20,020 nucleotides of DNA, from positions 1-20,020 of IMG/VR virus record IMGVR_UViG_3300021425_000249, one strand, 5' to 3'. The notes under the pieces were generated by a model. It was not told where the DNA came from. It did not search any database and saw nothing but the letters and a program-made list of their open reading frames with translations. How positions within the stretch are numbered: the stretch's first letter is position 1; each line of letters begins with the position of its first letter. Below, in pieces: positions 18,128 to 20,020 of this stretch. This stretch comes from a virus. The translations under genes and the position numbers were made by a program.

Positions 18128-18137
18128 TACATGTATC
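18106..18137. repeat. 10-bp inverted repeat over a -35 region
   Basis: GATACATGTA (18106-18115) and TACATGTATC (18128-18137) are perfectly complementary across 12 bases. The right arm covers the -35-like TGTACA of the next promoter. Operator-like. Confidence 0.65.
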
Positions 18138-18154
18138 ATCATATATGGTATAAT
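18126..18154 (+). promoter_or_regulatory. Promoter TGTACA-17-TATAAT
   Basis: TGTACA (18126-18131), 17-base spacer, TGG-TATAAT (18149-18154). ATG 18179 lies 24 bases downstream. Confidence 0.7.
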
Positions 18155-18178
18155 ACACACACATCGCATGAGATTCAC

Positions 18179-18337
18179 ATGTACACACAAGCACGCAAAC
18201 GTATTGTAAGTGTAACACTAGATATCGAGTGTTATGATGACTTTCCACTGGAAGATTTAGAGTGGAAAGATCTGTTAGGTCTAGAAGGAGACGAGAAAGT
18301 AGACATTAGCATCAGAGAATTGGCAGATATCTTTTAA
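18179..18337 (+). CDS. Small acidic hypothetical protein (52 aa)
   Basis: ATG 18179 is chosen because it lies after the -10; the open frame from 18125 would start before the promoter. MYTQARKRIVSVTLDIECYD, DFPLEDLEWKDLLGLEGDEK, VDISIRELADIF: strand, helix, strand with acidic surface, probably a compact beta-alpha-beta domain. The pattern is familiar in cyanophages; no function known. A large nested hairpin follows six bases after the stop. Confidence 0.77.
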   Translation: MYTQARKRIVSVTLDIECYDDFPLEDLEWKDLLGLEGDEKVDISIRELADIF

Positions 18338-18342
18338 ACCAC

Positions 18343-18427
18343 CAGTTCGTAGATTGGCACACACGTATTAATATTTGGTTCTCAATAAGCATTCGTTATT
18401 GAGAACAGTGTGCCAATCTACGAACTG
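18343..18427. repeat. Nested inverted repeat: 20-bp and 11-bp perfect stems
   Basis: The outer arms 18343-18362 (CAGTTCGTAGATTGGCACAC) and 18408-18427 are perfectly complementary. Inside, GTTCTCAATAA (18378-18388) pairs with TTATTGAGAAC (18396-18406) around a seven-base loop. A 15-base single-sided bulge (18363-18377) separates the stems. No T run follows. It could be a structured RNA, a DNA cruciform or a recombination site; the length and lack of mismatches exclude chance. Confidence 0.92.
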
Positions 18428-18444
18428 TACACTATTTCCCCACA

Positions 18445-18466
18445 GGGGCAAGATTTCGTGTATTGT
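18445..18466 (+). promoter_or_regulatory. CGTGTATTGT box, first member
   Basis: GGGGCAAGATTTCGTGTATTGT upstream of ATG 18490. The box CGTGTATTGT recurs at 18754, 19124 and 19958. TATTGT could serve as a weak -10. This member lacks the 56-bp repeat found before two of the others, and has the large inverted repeat instead. Confidence 0.5.
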
Positions 18467-18489
18467 GTATACAAGTTCAAAAAAGTTTC

Positions 18490-18699
18490 ATGGTTTTCGT
18501 TAAATCAAACAAGAACGGTTGCACTTACACTTTGGATGCAAATAATGGCGTGGTTTTGATGTATCATCCGTTGTATTCTAACGGAGATATTGAGACAAAC
18601 CGTGGCGCTTATGAATATGTTGAATGGGATTGTTTGGATGATGATGTTCTCGAAGAGGCAGATCGTTGTTATAACTTACTCAAAGAGGAGTTAGTGTAA
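18490..18699 (+). CDS. Small hypothetical protein (69 aa)
   Basis: MVFVKSNKNGCTYTLDANNG, VVLMYHPLYSNGDIETNRGA, YEYVEWDCLDDDVLEEADRC, YNLLKEELV. Beta-rich start and acidic helical end. ATG 18490 is preceded by CAAGTTCAAAAAAGTTTC, the same leader as in front of the TTG at 18788. The last four codons (EELV) belong to the 56-bp repeat shared with the end of the next gene. Function unknown. Confidence 0.77.
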   Translation: MVFVKSNKNGCTYTLDANNGVVLMYHPLYSNGDIETNRGAYEYVEWDCLDDDVLEEADRCYNLLKEELV

Positions 18700-18763
18700 A
18701 CAATATGTGCCAATAGTTTTAGTGGCACAGTAAATGAGCACTGTGCCCAAAATCGTGTATTGT
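18686..18763 (+). repeat. Intergenic module, copy 1 (stem-loop plus CGTGTATTGT box)
   Basis: Bases 18686-18741 are identical to 19056-19111 (56 bp); after four or five differing bases, CCCAAAATCGTGTATTGT is again identical. It contains the stem GTGCCA/TGGCAC around ATAGTTTTAG, then TGAGCA 17 bases before TATTGT, a possible -35/-10 pair. Confidence 0.88.
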
Positions 18764-18787
18764 TAACTCAAGTTCAAAAAAGTTCTC

Positions 18788-19069
18788 TTGAATTACACTC
18801 TCTCACAACTTCGTGATCGTGTCAATCAACTCATCGAAAATCAAGGTGAAGATGCACATTGTGCGGCATGGATTTACACCAAAGAAGATTGTCATTTGAA
18901 GGATGAAGATGGTGAGATTGATTATGATAACTTTGTAGAAGATTCTGAGGTTGTTGAGCGTATCTTCAACGATATTGGCAACATTGATTACATCTACACT
19001 GTGATTCAAGAATGTGTAGATGAAGTCACAGAAGAGCAGGTTATGTTACAACAACAGGAGTTAGTGTAA
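18788..19069 (+). CDS. Acidic hypothetical protein, TTG start (93 aa)
   Basis: TTG 18788 (TTGAATTACACTCTC) is the likely start: no ATG is available, and its upstream leader CAAGTTCAAAAAAGTT is identical to the leader of ATG 18490 and places the codon at nearly the same distance. MNYTLSQLRDRVNQLIENQG, EDAHCAAWIYTKEDCHLKDE, then an acidic helical part ending MLQQQELV. The end again lies in the 56-bp repeat. Function unknown. Confidence 0.76.
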   Translation: MNYTLSQLRDRVNQLIENQGEDAHCAAWIYTKEDCHLKDEDGEIDYDNFVEDSEVVERIFNDIGNIDYIYTVIQECVDEVTEEQVMLQQQELV

Positions 19070-19133
19070 ACAATATGTGCCAATAGTTTTAGTGGCACAG
19101 TAAATGAGCACGAACCCCAAAATCGTGTATTGT
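19056..19133 (+). repeat. Intergenic module, copy 2
   Basis: Second copy of the module at 18686, 370 bp downstream, with the same stem-loop and box. Here the box continues TATTGTATACAAG, which includes the palindrome TTGTATACAA. Confidence 0.88.
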
Positions 19134-19158
19134 ATACAAGTTGAGACATTTCACTCCA

Positions 19159-19359
19159 ATGATTGTTCCTTTCTCTGAAGTTTGCATCGGCAACTCTATT
19201 GTTCTCAACAGAGAGGCAGGTGTGAAAGTATCATCCCGCACCGCAGATATTATTGTCGGTGAAGTTGATGGTAAATCTATTTGGAAGAAAGTGTGGGTGA
19301 AGCAGAAGCAAAATGTTGTTATTGCTGACCCTGGACAGGGTATTGTCCTCACATTCTGA
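19159..19359 (+). CDS. Small basic hypothetical protein (66 aa)
   Basis: ATG 19159; TTG 19141 would add six residues. MIVPFSEVCIGNSIVLNREA, GVKVSSRTADIIVGEVDGKS, then WKKVWVKQKQNVVIADPGQG. It reads as a small beta-barrel with a basic face (KKVWVKQKQ), so RNA or DNA binding is possible by fold only. Third gene served by a copy of the intergenic module. Function unknown. Confidence 0.72.
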   Translation: MIVPFSEVCIGNSIVLNREAGVKVSSRTADIIVGEVDGKSIWKKVWVKQKQNVVIADPGQGIVLTF

Positions 19360-19387
19360 TCACTAACTGTTCCTTTGCTATTTGATT

Positions 19388-19522
19388 ATGTTTGACGAAA
19401 CTTGGTCTGAAATTGTTGATGCACCCGGTGAGATCTACGATGTCATTGAGTATAAAGAAGAATGGGAGAAAGATGATAAGTTTGACGTAGAATCTTACAT
19501 CAAAGGTAACACCGACTATTGA
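19388..19522 (+). CDS. Short acidic hypothetical protein (44 aa)
   Basis: MFDETWSEIVDAPGEIYDVI, EYKEEWEKDDKFDVESYIKG, NTDY. Strongly acidic. Its stop TGA shares a base with the next ATG (TGATG). The ribosome site is weak, and it lies 28 bases after the previous stop. Function unknown. Confidence 0.66.
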   Translation: MFDETWSEIVDAPGEIYDVIEYKEEWEKDDKFDVESYIKGNTDY

Positions 19523-19713
19523 TGTCTTTCGTATCAACTTTCACCTATTCCAAAATGAACACTAATCTTGAAATGTTGACTGCTCGTGAACAATTAATGG
19601 AGGATATTGATTGTATTATCAGTGAATACTTTCAGGGCATCGATGATGCTGAACTGAGTCAAGTTACAGAGATTCTCTGTGATGCTGTCTGCCGTAACTT
19701 TCCTGCTAACTGA
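19522..19713 (+). CDS. Small helical hypothetical protein (63 aa)
   Basis: ATG 19522 is coupled to the preceding stop (TGATG); ATG 19555 (MNTNLEMLTAREQLMEDIDC) is an alternative start that resembles related proteins I remember. Helical, with the end TEILCDAVCRNFPAN holding two cysteines. The next ATG is one base after its stop. Function unknown. Confidence 0.74.
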   Translation: MSFVSTFTYSKMNTNLEMLTAREQLMEDIDCIISEYFQGIDDAELSQVTEILCDAVCRNFPAN

Positions 19714-19714
19714 C

Positions 19715-19900
19715 ATGAATCGTTCTGAACTCCAAGACAACATGATCCAGCAAATCCTGGATGACATGGACATCAAAACTATGATGGCAATTCTTTACGA
19801 TAACATGAGTGAGAGTTATGATAAGTATTCGGATGAAGAATTGATGGAAGAAGTGAAAGAATACTATCCACACATTTTGGAGGAAAGTAACACTAACTGA
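19715..19900 (+). CDS. Small acidic hypothetical protein (61 aa)
   Basis: ATG 19715 is one base after the previous stop. MNRSELQDNMIQQILDDMDI, KTMMAILYDNMSESYDKYSD, EELMEEVKEYYPHILEESNT. Familiar from cyanophages. The SDEELMEEVKEYYP segment parallels the end of the 13117 protein. Predicted helical, unknown function. Last complete gene in the window. Confidence 0.8.
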   Translation: MNRSELQDNMIQQILDDMDIKTMMAILYDNMSESYDKYSDEELMEEVKEYYPHILEESNTN

Positions 19901-19925
19901 GTCGGCTGCCCGACCAGTTGACAAG

Positions 19926-19967
19926 GTGGCACATAAAATGGGCACGGGGTCCGTTTCCGTGTATTGT
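19926..19967 (+). promoter_or_regulatory. Diverged copy of the intergenic module
   Basis: GTGGCACATAAAATGGGCAC parallels GTGGCACAGTAAATGAGCAC of the other copies, and CGTGTATTGT follows after the same 12-base spacing. TGGGCA (19939-19944) lies 17 bases before TATTGT (19962-19967). A small hairpin GTCGG/CCGAC lies just upstream at 19901-19914. Confidence 0.65.
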
Positions 19968-19991
19968 AGAAGGGTCAAAGGAACACACGCA

Positions 19992-20020
19992 ATGGCAACT
20001 CCAATCTTCACACTTTCACC
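19992..20020 (+). CDS. Start of a gene running off the right edge
   Basis: ATG 19992 preceded by AAAGGAACACACGCA; visible product MATPIFTLSP, no stop before the end of the window. It is served by the fourth member of the intergenic module. Identity cannot be judged from ten residues. Confidence 0.6.

Noticed and set aside
17662-18132. Minus-strand open frame opposite the ACGAGAT region
   Set aside because: Composition (Tyr, Arg, Ser, Cys, Met) follows from the repeated motif; the strong promoter and start signals are on the plus strand.

Overview
The window looks like part of the genome of a T4-like cyanophage (a myovirus of marine Synechococcus or Prochlorococcus). The evidence: a phage tail-fibre C-terminus and a glycine-rich adhesin-like gene; a homologue of the Calvin-cycle inhibitor CP12 (11658-11885); a 2OG-Fe(II) oxygenase; a glutaredoxin-like protein; a GIY-YIG homing endonuclease; T4-type late promoter octamers (ATAAATA/TTAAATA) mixed with sigma70-type promoters; and a dense run of very short genes joined by ATGA, TGATG and TAATG overlaps. 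The assignment comes from reading the sequence and remembered family patterns; no database search was run.

Layout. 1-2586: structural genes, a tail fibre open at the left edge with 114-bp internal repeats, then a glycine-rich adhesin candidate. 2592-3372: an AT-rich 2OG-Fe(II) oxygenase behind a late-type promoter, closed by a hairpin terminator. 3375-5219: an SF2 helicase and a possible nuclease partner under their own sigma70-type promoter. 5242-10188: a long chain of small overlapping genes, including small membrane proteins, a glutaredoxin, a cupin, and a stretch where three genes overlap in three frames. 10196-10653: a large inverted repeat enclosing a terminator and a late promoter, followed by a NUMOD3-type homing-endonuclease remnant. 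10650-11885: more small genes, ending with CP12 and a terminator.

11941-16748: a series of mini-operons, each opened by a TATAAT promoter placed about 22-26 bases before the start codon. They encode conserved small cyanophage proteins, an HExxH metallopeptidase-like protein, tiny membrane peptides and a zinc-ribbon protein. 16749-17537: the only convincing minus-strand gene, a GIY-YIG homing endonuclease with its own late promoter. 17538-18489: a regulatory-looking area with a perfect consensus sigma70 promoter, a cluster of ACGAGAT motifs, and a nested hairpin with a 20-bp perfect outer stem. 18490-20020: small genes separated by copies of one intergenic module (stem-loop plus CGTGTATTGT box), ending in a truncated gene.

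Taken together, most of the window is the accessory, early-expressed part of the phage genome, which probably adjusts host metabolism (CP12, glutaredoxin, oxygenase). Late promoters are inserted in front of selected genes. The least explained features are non-coding: the repeated promoter/operator module, the two large inverted repeats, and the ACGAGAT cluster.
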